Of a DNA stretch of 64,000 bases, positions 33,786 to 41,304 are shown one piece after another. Position 1 is the stretch's first letter. Every line of letters starts with the position of its first letter. A program made the translations under genes and the position numbers. The stretch spans positions 1 through 64,000 of the forward strand of contig NZ_JBHSBN010000014.1 of the NCBI RefSeq assembly GCF_042650605.1, read 5' to 3'. The notes below the pieces were generated by a model. It saw only the letters and a program-made list of their open reading frames with translations, made no database searches and was not told the DNA's origin. The stretch comes from Micromonospora_J zhanjiangensis (GTDB taxonomy: Bacteria > Actinomycetota > Actinomycetes > Mycobacteriales > Micromonosporaceae).

Positions 33786-34223
33786 ATGGCCAGGGACGAG
33801 GTCGCGGTCGCGATCGCCTTCGTCGTGAAGATCGACGACCAGGATCTGGGCGCGTTCAACAGTTGCGACGGGCTCGGCTGCGAGGTGGTGATCGAGCAGC
33901 GGGAGGAGGGCGGCAACAACGGCCACGTCTGGCAGTTGCCGACCCGGATGAAATTCTCCAACGTCAAACTGTCCCGGCCGGTCACGGCCGACAGTGCCAA
34001 GCTGATGCGTTGGTTCTCCGGCATGGCGAACGGCATCACCCGCAAGACCGCCACCATCGAGGCGCGCACCCTGGAGGGCACCGTGGTGGCCCGCTGGGGC
34101 CTGCTCGACGTCATCCCGGTGAAGTGGTCCGGGCCGCAACTGAGTCCGGACAACCCGAAGGTCGCGGTGGAGACCCTGGAGTTGGCCCACCACGGCTTCT
34201 TCGGCCCGGGAACCGGAGGGTAG
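33786..34223 (+). CDS. Second tube protein (Afp5-like)
   Basis: 145 residues. VAIAFVVKIDDQDLGAFNSCDGLGCEVVIEQREEGGNNGHVWQLP and NPKVAVETLELAHHGFFGPG match gp19-type tube proteins, specifically the paralogue encoded just before the LysM hub gene in eCIS loci. It is expected to form the tube layer that joins the hub. ATG at 33786 follows GAGGAGGGGACGGG and is 34 nt downstream of the 16-bp tandem repeats. Confidence 0.92.
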   Translation: MARDEVAVAIAFVVKIDDQDLGAFNSCDGLGCEVVIEQREEGGNNGHVWQLPTRMKFSNVKLSRPVTADSAKLMRWFSGMANGITRKTATIEARTLEGTVVARWGLLDVIPVKWSGPQLSPDNPKVAVETLELAHHGFFGPGTGG

Positions 34224-34227
34224 GGCG

Positions 34228-34998
34228 ATGAGTGCTTCCCCGGTCACCTTCACCGCGGCCGGCAGCCCCGCCGGGCGGGGCGGCGGCGCGCCACCCCAGC
34301 TCACCCACGCGTACCTGCAACTGCACGAACCGCCGCGCAACGGCGGCGCGGCCGCGCCGGGCGCGCCACTGCACCGGATCCCGTTCCAGTTCAACCCGAA
34401 GGAACTGGCGCTGACCAAGACCGCCAAGTGGAAGCGGGACGCGCAGCGCAACGCCAAGAAGAGCGGCGTACCGGAGTTCACCGGGTCGGATCCGTGCAAG
34501 CTGAGCCTGGAGATGTTCTTCGACGCCACCGACCGGATGGACAGTTCCGTCGTGAAGCGGGTGGAGGAACTGTTCGCCTGCTGCGTGCCGACCGACGCCA
34601 GCCGCCAGCAGAAGAAGGGCTCGCCGCCGTGGGTGGTGTTCCACTGGGGCGGCATGGTCGGCTTCCCGTCCTTCGTGTCCAGCGTGAGCGCCAAGTACAC
34701 GCTCTTCACCCCGGGCGGCACCCCGGTACGGGCGCTGTGCACGGTCACCCTGGAGGAGATCTCCGGCGAGCAGCCGGGGCAGAACCCCACCTCCGGTGCG
34801 CTCGCGGCCCGGGACATCCACGTCGTCGTCGCGGGGGACACCCTGCACTCGGTGGCCTACCAGGCGTACGGCCGGGCCGGGCTGTGGCGGCAGATCGCCG
34901 AGGCCAACGAGATCGACGACCCGATGCGGCTGCGTCCCGGCACCGCCCTGCTGGTGCCGGCGCCGGAGGAACTGACGGACGGTGCCCGTGGCCAATGA
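34228..34998 (+). CDS. LysM-domain hub/baseplate protein (Afp7-like)
   Basis: 256 residues. The N-terminal part (LHRIPFQFNPKELALTKTAKWKRDAQRNAKKSG ... LSLEMFFDAT) is a gp53-like contractile-tail module. The C-terminal LysM (VVVAGDTLHSVAYQAYGRAGLWRQIAEANEIDDPMRLRPGTALLVP, about 195-245) is typical of Afp7/Pvc7. It links the tube to the spike. ATG at 34228 is 4 nt after the tube stop; its end overlaps the spike gene by 17 nt. Confidence 0.93.
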   Translation: MSASPVTFTAAGSPAGRGGGAPPQLTHAYLQLHEPPRNGGAAAPGAPLHRIPFQFNPKELALTKTAKWKRDAQRNAKKSGVPEFTGSDPCKLSLEMFFDATDRMDSSVVKRVEELFACCVPTDASRQQKKGSPPWVVFHWGGMVGFPSFVSSVSAKYTLFTPGGTPVRALCTVTLEEISGEQPGQNPTSGALAARDIHVVVAGDTLHSVAYQAYGRAGLWRQIAEANEIDDPMRLRPGTALLVPAPEELTDGARGQ

Positions 34999-36820
34999 AC
35001 AGTTCGCCAACTCCCTCCTGGTCGAGGTGGGCGGCGGCCCGCTGCCGGCGGAGATAGCGGCCCTGCTGACGTACGCGGCGGTGGACGACAGTCGCAACCT
35101 GCCGGACCGGTTCGTGCTGCGCTACCGCGACCCGGACCGTTCCGTGCTGGCCAAGGGCGGGTTCGCGATCGGCGCGCCGGTGAAGCTGAGCGTGCAGACC
35201 TCCGACCCGGGCGGACCGGCGGCACTGCTCACCGGCGAGGTCACCGCGCTGGAGTGCGAGCTGGACGCAACCGGCACGTTCACCGAGGTACGCGGGCTCG
35301 ACCTGGCGCACCGGCTGTTGCGCGGGCGGCGGGTCGCGGCGTACCCGGGGATGAGCGTGCCCGACATCGTGCGGAAGGTGGCGCAGCGGGCCGGCCTGAA
35401 GGCGGGCCGGATCGATCCGGTGTCCGGCGTCGGCGGTGAGCCGGAGGCGCAGATCAGCCAGGACAACGTCAGCGACTGGCGGTTCCTGCACCGGTTGGCG
35501 GAGCTGGTCGGCGCGCAGGTGATGGTGCTCGACGGCGCCCTGCACCTGCGGATGCCCGAGCCGCCCGCCGGCGCGCCCGACCCGTCGGCGCGGGCCACCC
35601 AGGACCCGCTGGTGCTGGAGGTCAACCGGAACCTGATCGCGCTGCGGGCCGGCGTCACGGCCACCGCACAGGTGCCCGAGGTGGCCACCCGGGGCTGGGA
35701 CCAGGCGAACAAGCGGGCGGTCAGCGCGACCGCCACCCCGCGGGTGCCCGGCGCCGAGGGGATCGGCGTGGACCCGGCCAACCTGGGCAGGAAGCTTGGC
35801 AGCCCGGCGTACCTGGTGGCCGACCCCACCCTGGGCACGGACGCCGCGGTCCGGGCGGTGGCCGGCGCGCTGGCCGGCGACCTCGGCGGCGGCTGCGCCG
35901 AGATCGAGGGGGTGGCCAAGGGCAACGCCCGGCTGCGGGCCGGCGCGGCGGTGGCGCTGGCCAACATCGGCGAACCGTTCCAGGGCAAGTACGTGCTGAC
36001 CAGCACCCGGCACGTGTTCAGCGAGCAGGCCGGCTACACCACGGCGTTCACCGTCTCCGGCCGGTCGGACCGCTCCCTGTACGGCTTGACCGCCGGCGCC
36101 GGTGACCCAGGGCGCACCGCCGACGGGCTGGTCCCCGCGGTGGTCAGCGACGTGAAGGACCCGAAGAAGCTCGGCCGGGTCCGGCTCACCCTGCCCTGGC
36201 TGGACGGGTCGTACACCACCGGCTGGGCCCGGGTGGTGCAGCCCGGCGCCGGCCCGGACCGCGGGGCGGTGCTGCTGCCCGAGGTGGGCGACGAGGTGCT
36301 GGTCGGGTTCACCGGCGGCAACCTGGACGCCGCGTACGTCCTGGGCGGGCTGCACAACGGCACCGACGCGCCGCCCAAGCTGGACACCGAGCCGGTGGAG
36401 GGCAGCGGGCGGATCGCGGCCCGGGCGCTGGTCTCCCGTACCGGCCACCGGCTGGAGCTGCTGGAGGCCGGCAGCGGGCCCGACGGCGTGCTGCTGGCCA
36501 CCGGCGACCGCAAGTTCACCCTGCGGCTGGATCGGTCCGGGAAGCAGATCGAGATCGTCAGCGACGGCAAGGTCCGGGTCAGCGCCCAGCAGGGGATCAG
36601 CATGGACGCCGGCAACGGTCCGCTGGAGCTGACCGGCCAGAAGGTCACCGTCACGGCCAAGAGCGACGTCAGCATCTCCGGAAACGGCCAGGCCAGCCTG
36701 AAGGGCAACGCCGGGGCGTCGGTCGAGGGAGCCACCGTGAAGGTCACCGGCCAGGGCGCCGCCGAGCTGACCGCCAGCGGGTCGGTCACCGTGCGCGGCG
36801 GCGTCGTCCGGATCAACTGA
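34982..36820 (+). CDS. VgrG-like spike protein (gp27-gp5 fusion, Afp8-like)
   Basis: 612 residues. The N-terminal two thirds is gp27-like (LTGEVTALECELDATGTFTEVRGLDLAHRLLRGRRVAAYPGMS; DNVSDWRFLHRLAELVGAQV). A gp5 OB-fold follows (VSDVKDPKKLGRVRLTLPWLDGSYTTGWARV ... LPEVGDEVLVGFTGGNLDAAYVLGGLHNG, about 375-465). A C-terminal repetitive beta-prism ends in KVTGQGAAELTASGSVTVRGGVVRIN. No extra effector domain or lysozyme insertion is present. GTG 34982 or 34988 may start translation, both within the end of the LysM gene. Confidence 0.95.
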   Translation: MPVANEQFANSLLVEVGGGPLPAEIAALLTYAAVDDSRNLPDRFVLRYRDPDRSVLAKGGFAIGAPVKLSVQTSDPGGPAALLTGEVTALECELDATGTFTEVRGLDLAHRLLRGRRVAAYPGMSVPDIVRKVAQRAGLKAGRIDPVSGVGGEPEAQISQDNVSDWRFLHRLAELVGAQVMVLDGALHLRMPEPPAGAPDPSARATQDPLVLEVNRNLIALRAGVTATAQVPEVATRGWDQANKRAVSATATPRVPGAEGIGVDPANLGRKLGSPAYLVADPTLGTDAAVRAVAGALAGDLGGGCAEIEGVAKGNARLRAGAAVALANIGEPFQGKYVLTSTRHVFSEQAGYTTAFTVSGRSDRSLYGLTAGAGDPGRTADGLVPAVVSDVKDPKKLGRVRLTLPWLDGSYTTGWARVVQPGAGPDRGAVLLPEVGDEVLVGFTGGNLDAAYVLGGLHNGTDAPPKLDTEPVEGSGRIAARALVSRTGHRLELLEAGSGPDGVLLATGDRKFTLRLDRSGKQIEIVSDGKVRVSAQQGISMDAGNGPLELTGQKVTVTAKSDVSISGNGQASLKGNAGASVEGATVKVTGQGAAELTASGSVTVRGGVVRIN

Positions 36821-36833
36821 AGGGAGAGCTGCC

Positions 36834-37115
36834 GTGCCACCAGCCGCTCGCGTCGGCGACCCGACCGCCCACCCGGGCACGGTCGGCGGGCCCGGCGTGC
36901 CCACCGTGCTCATCGGCGGCCAGCCCGCCGCCACCGTGGGCACCCTGCACGCCTGCTCCTTCCCGGGTACGCCACCGCATCCGCCGACGCCGTTGCTGCC
37001 ACCCGGCTGCCCGACGGTGCTCATCGGCGGCCGCCCCGCGGCGAGGCTCGGTGACCTGGCCGGCTGCGGCGCGCCGATCATCGCCGGCTGCCCGACCGTG
37101 CTGATCGGCGGGTGA
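36834..37115 (+). CDS. PAAR-repeat spike tip (Afp10-like)
   Basis: 93 residues, GTG start after AGGGAGAGCTGCC. PAARVGDPTAHPG followed by three VPTVLIGGQPAA / CPTVLIGGRPAA / CPTVLIGG elements is the PAAR fold that sharpens the spike apex. There is no C-terminal extension, so the tip does not carry its own toxin. The final GTGA overlaps the region of the gp25 gene start. Confidence 0.95.
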   Translation: MPPAARVGDPTAHPGTVGGPGVPTVLIGGQPAATVGTLHACSFPGTPPHPPTPLLPPGCPTVLIGGRPAARLGDLAGCGAPIIAGCPTVLIGG

Positions 37116-37120
37116 CCGCG

Positions 37121-37531
37121 ATGGCCGTGGACTTCGTCGGGGCCGGGTGGGCGTTCCCGCTGCGGACCGACCCCACCGGCGGGATCGCCCTGGTCCGGGG
37201 CGACCGGGAGGTGCTGGAGAGCATCCGGCTGATCCTCGGCACCGCGCCCGGGGAACGGCCGGGCCGCCCCGAGTTCGGCTGCGCCATCCACGACCTGGCC
37301 TTCGCCCCGGCCGCGCCGTCCAGCGCGGGCCAGATCGCGTACGAGGTGCGGCTGGCGCTGGAACGGTGGGAGCCGCGGATCGAGCTGGACGACGTGCTGG
37401 TCGACTTCGCCGACGCCGCCAGCGGCATGCTGCTGATCGACATCCGCTACCGGCTGCGGCAGGACAACGACCCGCGCAACCTGGTCTTCCCGTTCTACGT
37501 CATTCCCAGCCACGAACCCGGGACGCAGTGA
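37121..37531 (+). CDS. Baseplate wedge protein, GPW/gp25 family (Afp9-like)
   Basis: 136 residues. VDFVGAGWAFPLRTDPTGGIALVRGDREVLESIRLILGTAPGERPGRPEFGC is the gp25 signature, including the essential EFG-type turn. It nucleates sheath polymerisation on the baseplate. ATG at 37121 is used; an in-frame GTG at 37112 overlapping the PAAR stop would add three residues. Its stop shares one base with the next ATG (TGATG). Confidence 0.95.
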   Translation: MAVDFVGAGWAFPLRTDPTGGIALVRGDREVLESIRLILGTAPGERPGRPEFGCAIHDLAFAPAAPSSAGQIAYEVRLALERWEPRIELDDVLVDFADAASGMLLIDIRYRLRQDNDPRNLVFPFYVIPSHEPGTQ

Positions 37532-39486
37532 TGGCCCTGCCCGCGCCGCACCTCGACGACCGTCGGTTCCAGGACCTGGTGGACGACGCGAAGCGCCTGG
37601 TGCAACGGCGCTGTCCGGAGTGGACGGACCACAACGTCTCCGACCCGGGCGTGACGCTGATCGAGACGTTCGCGTACATGGTCGACCAGTTGCTCTATCG
37701 GCTCAACCGGGTGCCGGACCGGCACTACGTGAAGTTTCTCGACCTGCTCGGCGTCACGCCGTTCCCGCCGGCGGTGGCCTCGACGGACGTGACGTTCTGG
37801 TTGTCCGCGCCGCGCTCGGCGCCGGTCGTGGTGCCCACCGGCACGCACGTGTCGACCGTCCGGGCCGAGAACGTCGAGCCGGTCACCTTCGAGACGGTAC
37901 GCGAGCTGACCGTACCGCCCTGCCGGCTGGACCGGGTGCTGACCGTGCCGGCCGGGGGGCGTCCGGCCGACCGGACCGCCGAGTTGGGCGGCGCGGACCG
38001 GATACCGGCGTTCGCCGACCGGCCGGCCGCCGGCGACGCGGTGCTGTTCGGCCTCGACGGGCCGGTGCCGGACTGCGTGGTGCTGCTCGACCTGGACTGG
38101 TCGGTCGCCGGGCGCGGGGTGGATCCGACCAACCCGCCGCTGGTCTGGGAGGCGTGGACCGACGACGGCTGGGTGCTGTGCGCGGTGGAACGGGACACGA
38201 CCGGGGCGTTGAACCGGGCCGGCGAGGTGGTCCTGCACGTACCGGCCGGGCACGTGGCGTCGGTGATCGCCCGCCAGCGTGCCGGCTGGTTGCGCTGCCG
38301 GCTGCTGGAGCCGGCCGCCGGGCAGCCGTTCTTCCACGCGCCGCCGCGGCTGGGCCGGGCCGCCGCGGCGACCGTCGGCGGGACCGTCGAGGCCTGCCAC
38401 GCGGAGCTGATCGCGGCGGAGAACCTCGGCGCATCGGAGGGCGTGCCGGGCCAGCGGTTCACCGTGCAGCGGGCCCCGATCGTGGCGGCCGAGGGCATGG
38501 TCGAGATCGAGGTCGCGGCGGGGGACGGCTGGCAGCGCTGGTCGGAGGTGGCGAGCTTCGCCGACTCCGGACCCGAGGACCGGCACGTGTGCGTCGACCG
38601 GGCCGGTGGCGAGATCAGCTTCGGGCCCGCCGTCCGCCAGCCGGACGGCACGGTACGCCGGTTCGGGGCGGTGCCGCCGAAGGGGGCGATGATCCGGATC
38701 CCGGCGTACCGGACCGGCGGCGGGCGGCGGGGCAACGTGGCCACCCACGCGCTGACCGTGCTGCGCGATCCGGTGCCGTTCGTGTCCACGGTGACCAATC
38801 GGGCCCCGGCCACCGGCGGCGTGGACGGCGAGTCGCTGGCCGAGACCTCCGTACGGGGACCGCTCACGCTGCGCAGCCGGGACCGTGCGGTCACCGCCGA
38901 GGACTACGAGCAGCTGGCCCGGCAGGCCGCGCCGGAGGTGCTGCGGGTGCGCTGCGTACCGGCCGGGGACGGCGTCGCGGCGGTTCGGGTGCTGGTCGTG
39001 CCGGCGCTCGGCGAGCACCGGGACACCGAGGACGACGCGGCGCGGTTCGCCGCCCTGCGCCCCCGGGAGGAAACCCTGGACCGGATCCGCGCCTTCCTGG
39101 ACTCGCGCCGCTGCGTCGGCGCCCGGGTGCTGGTGGAGCCGCCGTTCTACCAGGGCGTGACGGTGGTCGCCCAGGTGCGGGCCCGGCCCCGGGCCGCCGG
39201 GTCGGCGGCCGACCTGCGCCGCCGGGCGGTACGGGCGCTCTACGACTACCTGGACCCGGTGCGGGGCGGCCCGGACGGTACGGGATGGCCGTTCGGCCGG
39301 CCGGTGCAGTCCGGCGAGCTGCACGCCGTGCTGCAGCGGGTCGACGGGGTCGACCTGGTGGAGGAGGTCCGGCTGTTCGGGGCCGACCCGACCACCGGGG
39401 ACCGCGGCGAGGCGGTGCAGCGGCTGGAGCTGGACGTCAGCGCGCTCGCCTTCTCGTACGGCCACCAGGTGCGGGTCACCGGGTGA
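37531..39486 (+). CDS. Baseplate J/gp47-like protein (Afp11-like)
   Basis: 651 residues. The N terminus DDRRFQDLVDDAKRLVQRRCPEWTDHNVSDPGVTLIETFAYMVDQLLYRLNRVP and the later TSVRGPLTLRSRDRAVTAEDYEQLARQ with RVLVVPALGEHRD are the baseplate-J (gp6/gp47) pattern. It makes the baseplate ring around the hub. ATG at 37531 is fixed by the 1-nt overlap with gp25 and by the conserved start MALPAPHLDDRRF. Confidence 0.95.
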   Translation: MALPAPHLDDRRFQDLVDDAKRLVQRRCPEWTDHNVSDPGVTLIETFAYMVDQLLYRLNRVPDRHYVKFLDLLGVTPFPPAVASTDVTFWLSAPRSAPVVVPTGTHVSTVRAENVEPVTFETVRELTVPPCRLDRVLTVPAGGRPADRTAELGGADRIPAFADRPAAGDAVLFGLDGPVPDCVVLLDLDWSVAGRGVDPTNPPLVWEAWTDDGWVLCAVERDTTGALNRAGEVVLHVPAGHVASVIARQRAGWLRCRLLEPAAGQPFFHAPPRLGRAAAATVGGTVEACHAELIAAENLGASEGVPGQRFTVQRAPIVAAEGMVEIEVAAGDGWQRWSEVASFADSGPEDRHVCVDRAGGEISFGPAVRQPDGTVRRFGAVPPKGAMIRIPAYRTGGGRRGNVATHALTVLRDPVPFVSTVTNRAPATGGVDGESLAETSVRGPLTLRSRDRAVTAEDYEQLARQAAPEVLRVRCVPAGDGVAAVRVLVVPALGEHRDTEDDAARFAALRPREETLDRIRAFLDSRRCVGARVLVEPPFYQGVTVVAQVRARPRAAGSAADLRRRAVRALYDYLDPVRGGPDGTGWPFGRPVQSGELHAVLQRVDGVDLVEEVRLFGADPTTGDRGEAVQRLELDVSALAFSYGHQVRVTG

Positions 39487-39517
39487 CCGGCCGATCGGGA
39501 AAAGTCGGGAGGAAACC

Positions 39518-40042
39518 GTGAGGGGTTCGGTACCGGGGCTGGTCAGCCCGCACCCGATCGGGCAGCAGTTGCCCGCGATGTTCCTGGAGGACGACTTCGC
39601 CCAGCGGTTCACGGCGGGACTGGACGAGGTGCTCGCGCCGATCCTGCTGACGCTCGACAGCCTGGACACGTACTTCGATCTGGAGCTCGCCCCGCCGGAC
39701 TTCCTGGACTGGTTGGCGGGCTGGGTGGCCGCCCCGGTGGACCCGGACCGACCGCCGGGGGTGCGCCGGGACCTGGTCCGGCACGCGGTCGAGGTGCACC
39801 GCTGGCGCGGCACCGCCCGCGGCATCGAGCTGGCGCTGCGGGTGGCCACCGGGGCGCGGGTGGAGGTCACCGACAACGGCGAGGTGACCTGTTCGGTGAC
39901 GCCGACCGGCGCGCCACCGCCGGACGAGACGCCGCAGGTCCGGGTACGGGTCCACGGGGACGTCGACGCGGCGTTGGTGCGCCGGGTCCTGGCGTCCGCC
40001 GTGCCGGCCCACGTCCGGCTGACGCTGGAGATCGAGCCATGA
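39518..40042 (+). CDS. Tail protein of P2 gpI type (Afp12-like baseplate component)
   Basis: 174 residues, GTG start after GGGAGGAAACC. FAQRFTAGLDEVLAPILLTLDSLDTYFDLELAPPDFLDWLAGWV and HRWRGTARGIELALRVATGARVEVTDNG are characteristic of phage tail protein I relatives that bind the baseplate-J ring. It is shorter than Afp12, and no fibre gene follows, so host-binding fibres seem absent. The final ATGA overlaps the next gene. Confidence 0.9.
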   Translation: MRGSVPGLVSPHPIGQQLPAMFLEDDFAQRFTAGLDEVLAPILLTLDSLDTYFDLELAPPDFLDWLAGWVAAPVDPDRPPGVRRDLVRHAVEVHRWRGTARGIELALRVATGARVEVTDNGEVTCSVTPTGAPPPDETPQVRVRVHGDVDAALVRRVLASAVPAHVRLTLEIEP

Positions 40043-41304
40043 TCACCTGTACCGAGTGCGGCGCCAGCAACGCCGTCGGCGACCAGTTCTGCGGTACCTG
40101 CGGCGAGTTCCTGCACTGGGACGCCGGAACACCGGCGGCGCCGGCCAACGGCTCCGGCCAGGGCGCCGTCGACGCGGCTCGACCGTCCGGTTCGGCGGGG
40201 CGCGCGGGTCCGGCCGGCGCCGGTACGAACCACACCGGCCCGGACGGTCCGTCCGGCGCCCCGGCGGACCCAGCGGAGCCGGCGGCGACCGGCGGGGGCA
40301 GCCGGGTCGCCTCGAAGACGGCGCCCCGTGCCTCGGCCGACCGGCCGCCCGCGACCGGTGCCACGGCGACCGGTGCCGTCGCCACCGGATCTGTCGCCGC
40401 CGGCAGTGACGCGACGGGTCCTGCCACGAGCACCCGCGGCGTCACCGAACAGGTCGCCGCCGTCCAGCCGGCGGCCCGGCAACCCGGACTGCCGGATCGG
40501 CGCGGCTCGCGGGCGGACGAGGTTCCGCCACCGTCGGATCCGGTCGAGCCCGCGCCCGGGCCGCCCCCGTCGACCGTGACCTGCTCCGGGTGCGGCGTCG
40601 AGAACACGCCGGGCCGGCGGTTCTGCCGCTCCTGCGGCCGGGACCTGACCACCCCGGCGGCACCCGAGCCGGAGCGGACCTGGTGGCAGCGATGGTGGGA
40701 CCGTCTGCGTGGGCGGACACCTCGCCGTGCGCGCCGCCGGGACCGCCGCGCCCTCGGTGCCGCCCGACGGACCCTGCTCATCGTGGTGGTGCTCTGCGTC
40801 GCCGCGGTGCTGGCGGTTGCCGGACCACCCCTGGTACGACGGGCCGTGGAGGCGGTCCGGGACCGCACCCAGGACCCGGTGTCGCTCGTGCCGGCCGGCG
40901 TGACCGCCTCGTCCCAGGCGCCCGACGGTGCCGCGTCCCGGCTGACCGACGGGGCGAACAACCAGTACTGGGCGCCGGCCGGGGCGGCCGTCGACGCCTG
41001 GGTGGAGAGCCGGTTCACCGAGCCGGTCCGGCTGCTCACCGTGATCATCACTCCCGGGGTCAGCCCGCGCCGGCAGGCGTTCCTGGCGGCCGGGCGTCCG
41101 CGCGGCCTGACCGTCGTCACCATCGACGCCGCCGGGAAGCAGGAGAAGACCGACATCGAACTCAAGGACGAGCCGGGACCGCAGGAGTTCGAGGTGAAGG
41201 CGTTCCGGGTGGTCCGGATCAGACTGGTGGTGCGCTCCGCGTACGGGCCCGGACTGGTCCCGTCCGTGGCGATCGGGGAAGCGGAATTCTTCGGTCGACG
41301 GTGA
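40039..41304 (+). CDS. Zinc-ribbon membrane protein with discoidin-like C-terminal domain, last eCIS gene
   Basis: 421 residues. Two zinc ribbons (ITCTECGASNAVGDQFCGTCG, 1-22; VTCSGCGVENTPGRRFCRSCG, about 178-198) flank a disordered Ala/Gly/Thr region. A basic patch and one transmembrane helix (TLLIVVVLCVAAVLAVAGPPLV, about 245-268) precede a beta-sandwich domain like F5/8C discoidin (GVTASSQAPDGAASRLTDGANNQYW ... VESRFTEPVRLLTVIITPG). The start overlaps the tail-protein stop (ATGA), so it is co-expressed with the particle. The layout, soluble N terminus plus membrane helix plus beta domain, recalls membrane effectors proposed for Streptomyces cytoplasmic CIS; that link is inference. Its 3' end overlaps the convergent SARP gene by 86 bp. 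Confidence 0.78.
   Translation: MITCTECGASNAVGDQFCGTCGEFLHWDAGTPAAPANGSGQGAVDAARPSGSAGRAGPAGAGTNHTGPDGPSGAPADPAEPAATGGGSRVASKTAPRASADRPPATGATATGAVATGSVAAGSDATGPATSTRGVTEQVAAVQPAARQPGLPDRRGSRADEVPPPSDPVEPAPGPPPSTVTCSGCGVENTPGRRFCRSCGRDLTTPAAPEPERTWWQRWWDRLRGRTPRRARRRDRRALGAARRTLLIVVVLCVAAVLAVAGPPLVRRAVEAVRDRTQDPVSLVPAGVTASSQAPDGAASRLTDGANNQYWAPAGAAVDAWVESRFTEPVRLLTVIITPGVSPRRQAFLAAGRPRGLTVVTIDAAGKQEKTDIELKDEPGPQEFEVKAFRVVRIRLVVRSAYGPGLVPSVAIGEAEFFGRR

Noticed and set aside
30989..34153. Long minus-strand frame opposite the disordered protein
   Set aside because: Low-complexity mirror of a GC-rich gene; no start context and it spans several well-supported + strand genes.
36834..37115. PAAR protein as a toxin carrier
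   Set aside because: It ends right after the third repeat with no C-terminal extension.
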